DNA of 64,000 nt from JAAYDI01 sp052034005 (GTDB lineage: Bacteria > Planctomycetota > Planctomycetia > Pirellulales > Pirellulaceae), in NCBI GenBank assembly GCA_052034005.1, contig JBPOJB010000035.1, positions 1 to 64,000 of the forward strand, written 5' to 3'. This document shows, piece after piece, positions 8,901-17,698 of the stretch. Positions within the stretch are counted from its first letter, which is position 1; each line of letters starts with the position of its first letter. The notes under the pieces are model-generated. The model was not told where the DNA came from. It did no database searches and saw nothing but the letters and a program-made list of their open reading frames with translations. The translations under genes were made by a program, and so were the position numbers.

Positions 8901-9298
8901 GAGAGCTTCCTGTCTCGTCATGTGACGCACGGCGTACCTTGTATCGATTATCGGCAATTGCGCCCAGGCCGCTTGGCCGATCCCGCATCTTCCGTTCACG
9001 TTCCCCAGGCGATTCAATTTACCCAGACGGGCGAGCGCGTCAGGCCCGCGGCGGCCGGCCGCCGCGGGCCGACGGCCACACCGCGACGTTTACATAACCT
9101 TTACACGGCACCATCTTACATCGCCGAGATGCCGGCTCGACTATCTGTGCGCGGCATCCAATTCGCGTAGAATGGAAACGAGCGAGGCGCATCGACCCGC
9201 AGCGCCGGATTCGCGGGCCACGGAACAGGGCGCGCGTGTGGCTCGGCGCAGGCCGGGACCGGTGTGGTGGAGTCAACCGCGGCATGGGAGGAGTGCCT
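8901..9298. other. Divergent intergenic region with a perfect 28-bp palindrome
   Basis: Lies between the small minus-strand gene and the E1alpha operon. It contains a perfect G/C palindrome at 9043-9070 (half-site GGCCCGCGGCGGCC, no spacer). Two TTTACA hexamers at 9089-9094 and 9100-9105, one helical turn apart, are followed by a TAGAAT -10-like hexamer at 9168-9173. Both promoters of the divergent pair should lie here. Confidence 0.5.
9043..9070. repeat. Perfect 28-bp palindrome
   Basis: The right half is the exact reverse complement of the left half (GGCCCGCGGCGGCC) with no central spacer. It could be a regulator binding site for the divergent genes or a cruciform/hairpin element. Confidence 0.7.
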
Positions 9299-10342
9299 GT
9301 GACGACGATTGCCGAGGTCAGCAGCGGCAGCGAAGTGCTGCATGCCGAGCAGTGTCTGCAGATCCATCACGTGATGGTTCGTGCTCGAGTCCTCGAAGAG
9401 CGCATGATCCAGATGAGCAAGTCAGGGGAGGGGATCTTCTGGATCGGCGGGCCGGGTGAAGAGGCGTTCAATGCGTGTCTGGGGTTCCAAGTAAGGAAGG
9501 GGTGCGGCCCGGATTACGATTACTTGCACCTGCACTATCGCAACCTGGCAACGCTCTTGGCGATGGGGATGCCGATGGTGGACGCGGTCCGGCAGGCGGC
9601 CTTGCGGGTGACCGATCCGCACTCGATGGGACGCAATTTCGTCGGTCATTACGCGGTGCGCCAGTGGAACGTCCTCCCGGTCTGTTCGGTGGTCGAGGTC
9701 CAGTTTGCGATGGCCTCGGGCACGGCCCTCGTCCAGAAGCGGCGGGGCAACGACGCGGTGACGGTGGTGGTGGGCGGGGACGCCGGATCGAGTGAGGGCG
9801 ACTTCGCCAGCTGCATGATCTGGAGCACGCGCCCCGGCCAGGAGTTGCCGGTCCTGATGATTGTCATGAACAATCAGTGGGGGATCTCGACGCCGATGCA
9901 GTCGGTGCACGGGGAGCAGCGGATCGTGGACCGGGGCGAGCCGTTCGGGATCCCCGGCGAAGTGCTGGACGGCAACGACCCGATTGCCAGTTGGCACGCG
10001 TTGCGACGGGCCTTCCAATGGTGTCGGCGGAAGCGGCGCCCGTTCATGCTCGAACCGCACGTGTCCCGGCTCCACGGGCACTCGTCCTCCAGCGGGGCGG
10101 CGCGCGTCACGGACGAACCGGACTGCCTGCCGCTGTTCGAAGACAAACTCCTGTCAGCCGGGCTCGTGACGCGCGAGTCGATCGAGGAGACGTGGGAGGC
10201 GGCGCGCGTGGAAGTGGCCGCGGCTGCCGAACAGGCGCTGCAGGAGCGGGAGCCGGAGCTGGACGACCTGCGCCGACATACGTACGCTCCCAGCCGCGTA
10301 GACGCCGTGTATCCCGACGACTATACCGGTTTGCCGCAGTGA
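9299..10342 (+). CDS. 2-oxoacid dehydrogenase E1 component, alpha subunit (pyruvate or branched-chain type)
   Basis: 347 residues. GTG at 9299 follows a strong GGGAGGAG site (9286-9293) at a good distance; GTG 9293 is an alternative. It is the thiamine-diphosphate subunit of a pyruvate/branched-chain 2-oxoacid dehydrogenase, decarboxylating the 2-oxoacid before acyl transfer to E2. The ThDP-binding motif reads GDAGSSEGD (160-168, with D161) and closes with N191-N192 ('MNNQWGIS'). The family consensus starts GDG, so A162 replaces the usual Gly. 'HYRNLATLLAMG' and 'MGRNFVGHYA' are characteristic E1alpha segments. It is followed by E1beta and E2 with gaps of 12 and 5 nt, one operon. Substrate choice between pyruvate and branched-chain acids is not decidable here. 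Confidence 0.9.
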   Translation: MTTIAEVSSGSEVLHAEQCLQIHHVMVRARVLEERMIQMSKSGEGIFWIGGPGEEAFNACLGFQVRKGCGPDYDYLHLHYRNLATLLAMGMPMVDAVRQAALRVTDPHSMGRNFVGHYAVRQWNVLPVCSVVEVQFAMASGTALVQKRRGNDAVTVVVGGDAGSSEGDFASCMIWSTRPGQELPVLMIVMNNQWGISTPMQSVHGEQRIVDRGEPFGIPGEVLDGNDPIASWHALRRAFQWCRRKRRPFMLEPHVSRLHGHSSSSGAARVTDEPDCLPLFEDKLLSAGLVTRESIEETWEAARVEVAAAAEQALQEREPELDDLRRHTYAPSRVDAVYPDDYTGLPQ

Positions 10343-10354
10343 GGATCGGACCGC

Positions 10355-11413
10355 ATGGCGACGCTCGTGCAAGCTGTCCGCATGGCATTGCATTACGGCG
10401 AGACCTACCTGGGGGTGACCGACATCCTGGGTGAGGATGTCGGGCCCCCGTTGGGCGGCGTATTCACGGCGACCCAGGGGCTGGAGACCGCCTGGAATAC
10501 GCCGTTGGACGAACGCGGCATCATCGGCACGGCGATGGGCATCGCGTATGCCGGCGGGCGGCCGGTCGCGGAGATCCAGTTCTGCGATTACGGGTTCAAC
10601 ACGATCGACCTGCTCAAGGTGGCCGGCAACCAGCGCTGGGCCGGCGCCGGGAACTACGCGTTGCCGCTCGTCGTGATGATGCCCAGCGGATCGGGCATCC
10701 GCGGCAGCCTGTACCACTCGCACAGTTTCGAGAGTTGGGCCAGCCGCCTGGCGGGCTGGAAAGTGGTGATGCCGAGCACCCCCTTGGACGCGTACGGCCT
10801 GATGCTCTCCGCGATCGTCGATCCCAACCCCGTGCTGGTGCTGTTGCCCAAGGCGCTGTTGCGCGTGCGGGGCGAGGAGTTGATTCCCGGCGAGCCGGCC
10901 GATCCGGAGCATCTCAAGCAGCTGATCGATGCGCCGGTCGGAGATCGAACGGCCTGGCAGCCTCGATGGCCGGACCTGGAGGAGTATTACGTGCGGATCG
11001 GCACGGCCCGACGCGTGCGCGAAGGGGTGCACGCCACGGTGGTCAGCTACGGGCGCCTCCTGCCGCTGTGTGTCCAAGCCGCCGACTCGCTCCGCGAATC
11101 GCACGGGTGGACCTTCGATGTGATCGATCTGCGGAGCATCTTCCCCTACGACTGGGAGATGATCTCCCACAGCGTGCTCAAGACGGGCCGCGTCCTGTTG
11201 GTCAACGAGGACACGGAGGTGACGAACTTCGGCGAACATCTATTGCGGCGGGTCATCGAGGAGCATTTCTACGACCTGCTGGTGCGCCCGCGCGTGCTGC
11301 AGGGCCAGCACCTGCCGGGGATCGGTCTGAACCAGGTCTATGAGCGCGCGGCGGTGCCGCAGTTGCCGGCCATCTTCGAGGCGATGCGCGCGTTGGCCGC
11401 GGAGGAGGCATAG
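10355..11413 (+). CDS. 2-oxoacid dehydrogenase E1 component, beta subunit
   Basis: 352 residues, ATG preceded by an AGGAT-like site. It is the transketolase-like partner of the E1 alpha2beta2 heterotetramer. Recognisable beta-subunit segments are 'GEDVG' near residue 28, 'GTAMGIAYAGGRPVAEIQFCDYGF' (too long to be chance and diagnostic in part), the 'LLPKALLR' region, and the C-terminal transketolase-like domain with 'DLRSIFPYDWEMI' and 'LVNEDTEVTNFGEHL'. The length is somewhat over the usual ~325. The E1alpha-E1beta-E2 order is the standard one. It completes the decarboxylase whose product is passed to the lipoyl group of the E2 encoded next. Confidence 0.88.
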   Translation: MATLVQAVRMALHYGETYLGVTDILGEDVGPPLGGVFTATQGLETAWNTPLDERGIIGTAMGIAYAGGRPVAEIQFCDYGFNTIDLLKVAGNQRWAGAGNYALPLVVMMPSGSGIRGSLYHSHSFESWASRLAGWKVVMPSTPLDAYGLMLSAIVDPNPVLVLLPKALLRVRGEELIPGEPADPEHLKQLIDAPVGDRTAWQPRWPDLEEYYVRIGTARRVREGVHATVVSYGRLLPLCVQAADSLRESHGWTFDVIDLRSIFPYDWEMISHSVLKTGRVLLVNEDTEVTNFGEHLLRRVIEEHFYDLLVRPRVLQGQHLPGIGLNQVYERAAVPQLPAIFEAMRALAAEEA

Positions 11414-11418
11414 CGCCG

Positions 11419-12636
11419 ATGGATTACCGGGTTCCCGAGCTGGGTGAAGGGGTGTACCAGGCGGAGTTCGTGGAGTGGCTGGTGCGGCCCGGTCAGCAAA
11501 TCCAGCGCGGCCAGGGCCTGGCGGAAGTGCTGACGGACAAAGCCACCATCGAGCTGCCGGCGCCCTTCTCCGGTGTGATCGACGAGGTGGCGGTGCAGCC
11601 GGGCCAGACGATCGAGGTGGGGCAGGCCATCCTGCGCTACACGCCCGACTCGGGGGCCGCGGCGGATCGCCGCGCGGAAGGGTCCGCCCGGGTGCCGGAG
11701 GCGACCCGCGCGCGGAGCGCGGGCGTGCGGAGGCGGGACCCCGGCGCGTCGGACGCCGTGTCCGCCGCGCCCGCGGTCCGCCGCCTGGCCCGCGCCATCG
11801 GTGTCGACCTGCACGACGTGCCCGGGAGCGGGCCGGCCGGACGCGTGCTGATCGACGACCTGGGCGCGTTTGTGCGCGCCCGGAGAAGCGATGCACCGGC
11901 CGGAGCTCCCCGCCGCACCGGCATGCCGGACCTGGGCACGCCGGGCGCGCGTGTCAAGCTCCAGGGCGTGCGCCGGTTGATCGCCAAGCATATGGTGGTT
12001 TCGACACGAACCATCCCGCACTACAGCTATATCGACGAATGCGACGTGACCGCCATGGTGGCCCTGCGTGACGAACTCAAGCGGCCCCTGTACGCGCAAG
12101 GCGTCAAGTTGACGAGCCTGCCCTTCTTCGTGAAGGCGGTGGTGGCGGCGCTCCAGCGCGTCCCGCTCATCAACGCCTCGTTGGATGAACAGGCCGACGA
12201 GATCGTGATGCACGACGAGTACCATATCGGGATCGCCACCGCGACCGCCCAGGGACTGCTCGTGCCTGTCATCCACCGCGCGGACCAGCTGGACCTGGTG
12301 CGCACGGCCCGGGAAATCGAGCGGCTCATCCGCGGCGCCCAGGCAGGCACGCTGGCGCGCGACGAACTGCGCGGCAGCACGTTCACCATCTCTTCGGTCG
12401 GCAATATCGGCGGACTGGTATCGACTCCGATCATCAACCATCCGGAAGTCGGGATCCTGGCGATCGGCAAGGTGTTCCAACGCCCGTCGTACAACGAGTC
12501 CGGTGCGATCGTGCCGGCCAGGGTCGCGTACCTTTCGTTCTCGTTCGATCACCGCGTCGTCGACGGCGGTGTCGGCGCGCTCTTCGGCAATGCGGTGATC
12601 GACCGCTTGAAGGAGCCCCGCTCGCTGCTGGACTGA
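11419..12636 (+). CDS. Dihydrolipoamide acyltransferase, E2 component of the 2-oxoacid dehydrogenase
   Basis: 405 residues in the standard E2 order. A single lipoyl domain (1-80) has the lipoylated Lys at K41 in 'LTDKATIELP'. An Ala/Arg-rich linker is followed by the peripheral subunit-binding domain (~113-150, 'VRRLARAIGVDL...GRVLIDDL'), then the catalytic acyltransferase domain with the active-site 'FDHRVVDGG' (H378, D382). It moves the acyl group from E1 to CoA. The gene starts 5 nt after E1beta. No lipoamide dehydrogenase (E3) gene follows, so E3 must come from elsewhere in the genome. The operon ends before a GCGCCGG/CCGGCGC hairpin at 12638-12654. Confidence 0.92.
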   Translation: MDYRVPELGEGVYQAEFVEWLVRPGQQIQRGQGLAEVLTDKATIELPAPFSGVIDEVAVQPGQTIEVGQAILRYTPDSGAAADRRAEGSARVPEATRARSAGVRRRDPGASDAVSAAPAVRRLARAIGVDLHDVPGSGPAGRVLIDDLGAFVRARRSDAPAGAPRRTGMPDLGTPGARVKLQGVRRLIAKHMVVSTRTIPHYSYIDECDVTAMVALRDELKRPLYAQGVKLTSLPFFVKAVVAALQRVPLINASLDEQADEIVMHDEYHIGIATATAQGLLVPVIHRADQLDLVRTAREIERLIRGAQAGTLARDELRGSTFTISSVGNIGGLVSTPIINHPEVGILAIGKVFQRPSYNESGAIVPARVAYLSFSFDHRVVDGGVGALFGNAVIDRLKEPRSLLD

Positions 12637-12637
12637 G

Positions 12638-12654
12638 GCGCCGGAGTCCGGCGC
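12638..12654. terminator. GC hairpin after the E2 gene
   Basis: Perfect GCGCCGG-AGT-CCGGCGC stem-loop immediately after the E2 stop and between convergent genes. It has no T-tract, so termination is uncertain. Confidence 0.35.
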
Positions 12655-12696
12655 GCGGCGGCTCGCGCCTGGCGCCTGGCCGGTCTGTTGGGCCGT

Positions 12697-13869
12697 TCAG
12701 TCCAGGAACGTCACGCAGACGGGCTTGGGGACTTCGAGTTGCTGGCCCGCCGGCTCGAGTCGGCCGGTGGCCCGGTCCACCCGGAAGACCACGACGTTGT
12801 TCGAGCGCTGGTTGGAGGCCAGCAGGTAGGCACCGGTGGGATCGATCGCCAGGTGCCGCGGCTCTTCGCCCAGCGCTGGGTGGTGCGAAACGGCCGTGAG
12901 CTTGCCCGTCTGCGGGTCGATCGCGAACACGGCGATGCTGTCATGGCCGCGGTTCGATCCGTACAGGAACTTGCCGTCCGGCGACACGGCCACTTCCGCC
13001 GTCGTGCTCTCGCCGTGCCAATCGGCCGGCAACGTCGAGATCTCCTGGATGGCGGTCAGTGCGCCGCGCTCGTGATCGTACGTGAACGCGGTCACGGTGG
13101 AGTTCAGCTCGTTGATCAGGTAGCCGAACGCACCCTGGGGATGGAACGCGAAGTGGCGCGGGCCGGCGCCGGGCGTGACCTTGGCGGCCGGCATTTCGGG
13201 GTTCGGCGCGATCTGACCGGCGTGTTCGTCATACCGGTAGATCAGGACCTGATCGAGTCCCAGGTCGGCGGCCAGCACAAACTGACCGGCCGGATCGGTG
13301 CTGATCCAATGTGCATGCGGTCCTTTCTGGCGCGGATGCACGCTCGAGCCCGTGTGCTGCACGAACGAGCTGGCCTGGTCCAGGCTGCCGTCCGGCCGGA
13401 TGGGAAGGACCACGACGCTGCCGCTCTCGTAATTGGCGGCCAGCACATGGCGACCGTGGCCGTCGACGCTCAGGTGGCACGGCCCGGCCCCCATGGTGGA
13501 CTGGCGGTTGAGCAACTCCAGGGCGCCCGTCCGGCGATCGACGGCATACGCGCAGACGGACCCTGCGCGTGCGCCTTCAAAATCGCTGGTCTCGCTCACG
13601 CTGTAGAGGAACCGCCGGCTGGGATGCAGGGCCTGGAAGGACGGGTTCCTGATGCCGGAGACGGCGCCGACGCGCGTGAGCTTCCCGGTTCCCAGGTCGA
13701 ACCGGCAGACATGGATGCCCTCGTCGTGCTGGCCGGCATACGTGCCGACCCAGATGAACATCTCCTTGGCAGTCGTTTCCGGAAGCGCCTGGCCTCCACA
13801 GGATCCGGCGGTGAACAACCCCACCGCCAGCGTCACGGCCGCGATGCGGCAGCCGCGTGTCGCGTACAT
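12697..13869 (-). CDS. Exported lactonase-family beta-propeller (6-phosphogluconolactonase-like)
   Basis: 390 residues with an N-terminal export signal (basic start, hydrophobic 'IAAVTLAVGLFTAG', then a Cys at about residue 25 that could be a lipoprotein Cys with a non-ideal lipobox). The mature part is a seven-bladed propeller of the YbhE/Pgl lactonase type: 'WVGTYAGQHDEGIHVCRFD', 'NPSFQALHPSRRFLYSV', 'GAGPCHLSVDGHGRHVLAANY', 'PHAHWISTDP', 'GAGPRHFAFHPQG' and 'EPRHLAIDPTGAYLLASNQ'. The family includes cytosolic 6-phosphogluconolactonase. Because this copy carries an export signal, a different periplasmic carbohydrate-lactone role is more likely. It lies in a run with a sialate O-acetylesterase on the same strand, fitting glycan degradation. 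Confidence 0.85.
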   Translation of the reverse strand: MYATRGCRIAAVTLAVGLFTAGSCGGQALPETTAKEMFIWVGTYAGQHDEGIHVCRFDLGTGKLTRVGAVSGIRNPSFQALHPSRRFLYSVSETSDFEGARAGSVCAYAVDRRTGALELLNRQSTMGAGPCHLSVDGHGRHVLAANYESGSVVVLPIRPDGSLDQASSFVQHTGSSVHPRQKGPHAHWISTDPAGQFVLAADLGLDQVLIYRYDEHAGQIAPNPEMPAAKVTPGAGPRHFAFHPQGAFGYLINELNSTVTAFTYDHERGALTAIQEISTLPADWHGESTTAEVAVSPDGKFLYGSNRGHDSIAVFAIDPQTGKLTAVSHHPALGEEPRHLAIDPTGAYLLASNQRSNNVVVFRVDRATGRLEPAGQQLEVPKPVCVTFLD

Positions 13870-13980
13870 GATTCAGCTCCTCGCAGTCATCGCACGGTCG
13901 GATCGCCGGGACGCGCGTGCCCAGCCAGGGAGCCACGCGCCCGATCCCGCATCACGCGCGTCGCATGACGCGCACCAAAG

Positions 13981-15468
13981 TCACTCCGTCGTGGCGGTCG
14001 TGCCCGGCCACTGGTCGGTCCGGAACGGAGTGACGGGCAGCAGATTCGCGCGGCTCCGCAGGTTGCACACGGGGTTGTCTGCCCATGCGTACCGGACCGC
14101 CACCGGATCGGCGACCCGGTCGCTCCAGACTTCGACCGTTGCCTTATCCACGACCTTGGCTTGGGCGGGGACGAATTTGCGGTCCTCCCCCGCGATCGTG
14201 AAGCCGCGGACCTCGTTGACATCGAACGGCACCAGTCCGCCGGCCGCGTAGTCGAATGCGACGACGATCTTGTTGCCCTGTTTCTCCATCGACTTGTATT
14301 CCGGGCTGCGGCAGGAGATGGCCAGGCCGTAGTTCTTGTTCAGCGCCCAGCGCGCCAACCGCCTGCCGACATCCTCTTTGTTGCGGGGATGGATGTCGTT
14401 GGCCTCGCCGGTATCGATGATGACCGCCTGACCCGTGTTCGGCAGCCGCTGCGTCATCGTCTGGGCTTCACGCAATTCGGCCCAGGCGCTCTCGCCCGGC
14501 GCCGCCGGCTCGTCCATGAAGTCCGCCAGTTGGACCCAGTAGAACGAGAAGTCGCCCAGTTGCCAGGCGTCGCGCCAGGACTGGATCATCAGGGGGAACA
14601 TGTGCCGGTACTGATAGGCGCGGCCGGCGTTGGACTCGCCCTGGTACCAGATCACGCCGCGCATCCCGTACCCGATCACCGGCTTGAGCATGCCGTTGAA
14701 CAGGTTGCCGGGACGGTGCTGGTTCTGGAGCTGGTCCTTGTTCGCCACCGGGTCCTTCTCGATTTCGCGCCAGCGATCGATCAGTGCCTGGTACCGCGGA
14801 TCCGCTTCCAGCCGGTCGCGTGGAATCCACGCCTCGCACGAGGAGCCGCCCCACGAGTCATGGATCAGGCCGACCGGCACGCCCAGCGCCTGGTGCACTG
14901 TCAGGCCGAAGTAGTAGCCGACCGCGGTGAAGCCGCCCACGGTCTCCGGGCTGGTGAGCTTCCAGGCGCCCTGGAAATCCTCTTGCGGGTCTTGCGTGCC
15001 GAGCTTCGGCACGGTGAGCACGCGCAGGTTCGGGTAGTCGGCCGTCAGCTGGGTCAGGTCGGCGTCCTTGGTGGAGCCGACGGCCTGCTCCATGTTCGAT
15101 TGCCCGGAGCAGACCCACACTTCACCCACCATGACATCCGCAATCGCCACACGGTTGCCCTGACCCTCGATCACCATCTCGTACGGGCCGCCGGCGTACA
15201 ACGGGTTGAGCATCACACGCCACCTGCCGTGCTCATCGGCTTTCGCACGCTTGTGCTGATCGCTCAGCATGACGGCCACTTCCTCACCGGGGTCCGCCCA
15301 GCCCCAAACCGGATTGGGCAGATCGCGCTGGAGGACCATGTGATCGGAGAACAGGGCCGGCACGCGCACCTCGGCGTGGGCGCCGCCGGGCTGCAGGCTC
15401 AGCAGGAGGCTCGCGGCGAGCGCCGCCCCAGCCAGCCGCGCACAGAACTGCCATTGCGATTTCGACAT
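13981..15468 (-). CDS. Exported sialate O-acetylesterase (SGNH hydrolase)
   Basis: 495 residues from the ATG at 15468, preceded by GAGGAG. Residues 1-32 form a cleavable signal peptide ending near 'GAHA'. The SGNH esterase blocks are visible: nucleophile Ser124 in 'CSGQSNMEQ', 'GVIWYQGESNAGRAYQY', and the acid/His pair in 'DIHPRNKEDVGRRLA'. An accessory 'LFSDHMVLQRDLPNPVWGWADPGEEV' N-terminal beta-domain is typical of this family. The predicted reaction is removal of O-acetyl groups from sialic acids or other acetylated glycans in the periplasm or outside the cell. It is probably co-transcribed with the downstream lactonase (111 nt apart). Confidence 0.9.
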   Translation of the reverse strand: MSKSQWQFCARLAGAALAASLLLSLQPGGAHAEVRVPALFSDHMVLQRDLPNPVWGWADPGEEVAVMLSDQHKRAKADEHGRWRVMLNPLYAGGPYEMVIEGQGNRVAIADVMVGEVWVCSGQSNMEQAVGSTKDADLTQLTADYPNLRVLTVPKLGTQDPQEDFQGAWKLTSPETVGGFTAVGYYFGLTVHQALGVPVGLIHDSWGGSSCEAWIPRDRLEADPRYQALIDRWREIEKDPVANKDQLQNQHRPGNLFNGMLKPVIGYGMRGVIWYQGESNAGRAYQYRHMFPLMIQSWRDAWQLGDFSFYWVQLADFMDEPAAPGESAWAELREAQTMTQRLPNTGQAVIIDTGEANDIHPRNKEDVGRRLARWALNKNYGLAISCRSPEYKSMEKQGNKIVVAFDYAAGGLVPFDVNEVRGFTIAGEDRKFVPAQAKVVDKATVEVWSDRVADPVAVRYAWADNPVCNLRSRANLLPVTPFRTDQWPGTTATTE

Positions 15469-15773
15469 CGGTGTGCTCCTCGGACGATGGGGGACCATTT
15501 CGGTGTGACAGGGTCATTGGCGACCAGAAGCCATGGCCTGCATTGTGACCCGTCCGCACGCGGATGACAACCAGCTCTGTCCCCGGAATCGCCGTGTCCG
15601 CGCCCTGCGGGGCCTTGCGTGCGCGGCCCCATGCGCGGGCCGGATGATGACGTAGACTTGTCTCGGGGGCGTGCCCCCTGAGTCTCACGGGCGCTGCTTG
15701 GCGAGTCGACGATCGGCTGACAGGTCCGGCCGTGGGGCGTCGTGCTTAAGGATCACCTGTTGGGAGTCGCGCC
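15469..15773. other. Intergenic region between divergent genes
   Basis: No gene is supported here. It contains a hairpin at 15662-15682 (CTC-GGGGGC-GT-GCCCCC with a bulged T, then GAG). No clear promoter hexamers were seen for either the esterase or the prenyltransferase-like gene. Confidence 0.4.
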
Positions 15774-16787
15774 ATGTTGGGTCCGGCACCGTTTTCATAC
15801 TCTCTGGCGCGCCAGCGTCTGGCGCGGATGTGGCACGACCCGTGCGGGTGGGGGTACCGTGCGTCGGACCCGCCCAGCCCTGAACCGACCGGGCTGGCGT
15901 GCCTGGCGCTGCTGTCCGGCGACGGTGCGGACGAGTGGGCGGAGGCCCTGGAGCCGGCCGACGCCGGTGCGCGGTGGTTGACGGACCTGCAGCGCGCCGA
16001 CGGCGCGCTCGGGCCGCTGGACGCGCCGGCGACGCTGTGCCGCTCGACGGCCTGGGCGGCCCTGTTGTGGGGCCAGTTGCGGCACTATCGGCAGCCGCTG
16101 GCCCGCGCCTTGCGCTGGCTGCAACAGTCTGAGGAGCTGGCCCCGGCCGTGCTGGACGAGGACCTGTTCGGGAGCGGCATGGGGCCCGGGGTGCCGGGGC
16201 GCGGGGACGCGCAGTTCGATACGGCCGCGCTGGCCGTCCTGGCCCTCTGCCGGAACGAACTCGCGGGGCACCAATGGATCGCCGGCAGGTTGCAGGCGAT
16301 TCTCGAGCAGTCGCTGGCCGACGGTGGCTGGCCGGCGTCCGACGGGATCGAGTCGAGCGCGTGGGGTCCGGCGGACGCGGGCGTAACGGGTCTGGTCTTG
16401 ATGGCCCTGCGTGCGGCCGGGTGGTCCGAGACGGTGGAAGTGACAACTGCGTGTCGCTACTTGGAGAGCGCCTTGTCGGGCCTGTTGGCGCCGGACAAGT
16501 TGAGTTGGGGGTTGTTGGGATACGGGTCTTGGCGGCCTCGCCCGGCCGGCGCGTCGGAGTGGATCGACCGGTGCTACGCGGCCCTGCCCGCGGCCGACAC
16601 CTCCCCGGCGTGTCTGGCGCAGTTGATGCTGGCTGACGGCCCTCAGGCCTTGTCGCTGTTTGGAATCTCCCCGTCGGCCGGCAGGGGCGAAGAGGGGATC
16701 TCCTCGTCCGCGGGCGGACTGTCCTGCGCGGCGGCGTCCGGGTCGTCCGCTGCGGGGTCCGCGTCCTCGAGTCGCTGGAAGTGGTAG
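15774..16787 (+). CDS. Prenyltransferase/squalene-oxidase repeat-like protein
   Basis: 337 residues, ATG after GGGAG. The protein shows repeated alpha-helical units of the terpene-cyclase/prenyltransferase alpha/alpha-barrel type: 'WLTDLQRADGALGPL', 'STAWAALLWGQL', 'ALRWLQQSEEL', 'DTAALAVLALCRNEL', 'SLADGGWPAS' and 'WGPADAGVTGLVLMALRAAG'. The DGGWP-like turns resemble QW-type repeats. No DXDD cyclase motif is seen, so catalysis of squalene-type cyclisation is not supported. The last ~48 residues are a low-complexity Ser/Ala tail. They overlap, by 145 nt on the opposite strand, the end of the DUF1571 gene, which suggests the original stop was lost here or there. Confidence 0.65.
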   Translation: MLGPAPFSYSLARQRLARMWHDPCGWGYRASDPPSPEPTGLACLALLSGDGADEWAEALEPADAGARWLTDLQRADGALGPLDAPATLCRSTAWAALLWGQLRHYRQPLARALRWLQQSEELAPAVLDEDLFGSGMGPGVPGRGDAQFDTAALAVLALCRNELAGHQWIAGRLQAILEQSLADGGWPASDGIESSAWGPADAGVTGLVLMALRAAGWSETVEVTTACRYLESALSGLLAPDKLSWGLLGYGSWRPRPAGASEWIDRCYAALPAADTSPACLAQLMLADGPQALSLFGISPSAGRGEEGISSSAGGLSCAAASGSSAAGSASSSRWKW

Positions 16788-17698
16788 TCGGGGTTCTCGC
16801 GATCAAAGTCCCGATCGGTCAGGCCGACGTTGAGCCGGACATGCTTGTAGAAATACTCTTCCAGCAGACGCGGCTTGCCGCCCTCCTCGGCCGGCCAATC
16901 GAATGAGCGGAAATAGATCGGGATCTTCAGCTCGTTGTCGACCGAGACTTCAGCCATGTGGTAGGTCAGGCCCGCCCGCGGTTGATGGTGCGTCAAGCGG
17001 AAATGCGTGCACTTGCGGTCATCGACCTTGGCGTTGGGGAAGATGTCGATCTGGCCGTCATTGTGCTCCTGCTCCTTCTCGAGCACTTCGATCAGGCGTT
17101 TGGTGAGGTTCTGAAAACCGATCTCCGTGATCGGATAGCGATTTCCATCCATCGCCATCGGGCTCTCCGGAGGTAACTGGACGGTCATATTGGGCGACCG
17201 CCGCCCGCCGCGCCGGGCGATCAGATCGCCGTGATTCGCGTTCTCAATGTACAGCACTTCACGGCCCTCCATCCGCTCGGGCTTGAGGAACCGCAAGAAC
17301 ACGCTGAACGGCACGGTCACTTTGTCGCCATCCTGCTTCTCGTGCCGGACCTTGAGGAACAGGTACTGGTAGTTGCCCAGGGTCCCCTCCACGCGCTCCC
17401 GTTTGACCAGTTGGCACTCGTAATCGTGCACCTCCTGGCTGATCCGAGCATACGCGTCGCGCGCGAAAGTCAACACGAACTGCAGGCGAGCGGACGTGTC
17501 GCCGGCGGCCGGCAGGTTCCGCGAGAAGTCGCTGTCCGCCACCGAGTCGACCACCTTCGAACTTGGCGTGACGCTGGCCAACGCGCTGCTCGAATTCGGA
17601 TCGCTCGGACGCCGCTCGCCCCCGGCAACCTCGGAACAGGACCAGGCGGCGGTCGCGGCCAGCGCGACGTATCGTACCCAATGCGACCAGCGGTTCAT
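16643..17698 (-). CDS. Exported DUF1571 protein
   Basis: 351 residues from the ATG at 17698. A signal peptide lies in ~1-30 ('YVALAATAAWSCSEVAGG', possibly a lipoprotein). The body (~75-320) matches the DUF1571 pattern: 'YECQLVKRERVEGTLGNYQYLFLKVRHE', 'PFSVFLRFLKPERMEGREVLYIE', then a beta-rich domain ending 'IPIYFRSFDWPAEEGGKPRLLEEYFYKHVRLNVGLTDRDFD'. The last ~40 residues are Asp/Ala/Pro-rich and disordered-looking. This fold resembles outer-membrane lipoprotein carrier-type beta structures, but the function is unknown. The 3' end overlaps the convergent prenyltransferase-like gene. Confidence 0.75.
   Translation of the reverse strand: MNRWSHWVRYVALAATAAWSCSEVAGGERRPSDPNSSSALASVTPSSKVVDSVADSDFSRNLPAAGDTSARLQFVLTFARDAYARISQEVHDYECQLVKRERVEGTLGNYQYLFLKVRHEKQDGDKVTVPFSVFLRFLKPERMEGREVLYIENANHGDLIARRGGRRSPNMTVQLPPESPMAMDGNRYPITEIGFQNLTKRLIEVLEKEQEHNDGQIDIFPNAKVDDRKCTHFRLTHHQPRAGLTYHMAEVSVDNELKIPIYFRSFDWPAEEGGKPRLLEEYFYKHVRLNVGLTDRDFDRENPDYHFQRLEDADPAADDPDAAAQDSPPADEEIPSSPLPADGEIPNSDKA

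Noticed and set aside
12697..13869. Cytosolic 6-phosphogluconolactonase of the pentose phosphate pathway (pgl)
   Set aside because: The fold fits, but the N-terminal export signal makes that role unlikely, so no gene symbol was given.
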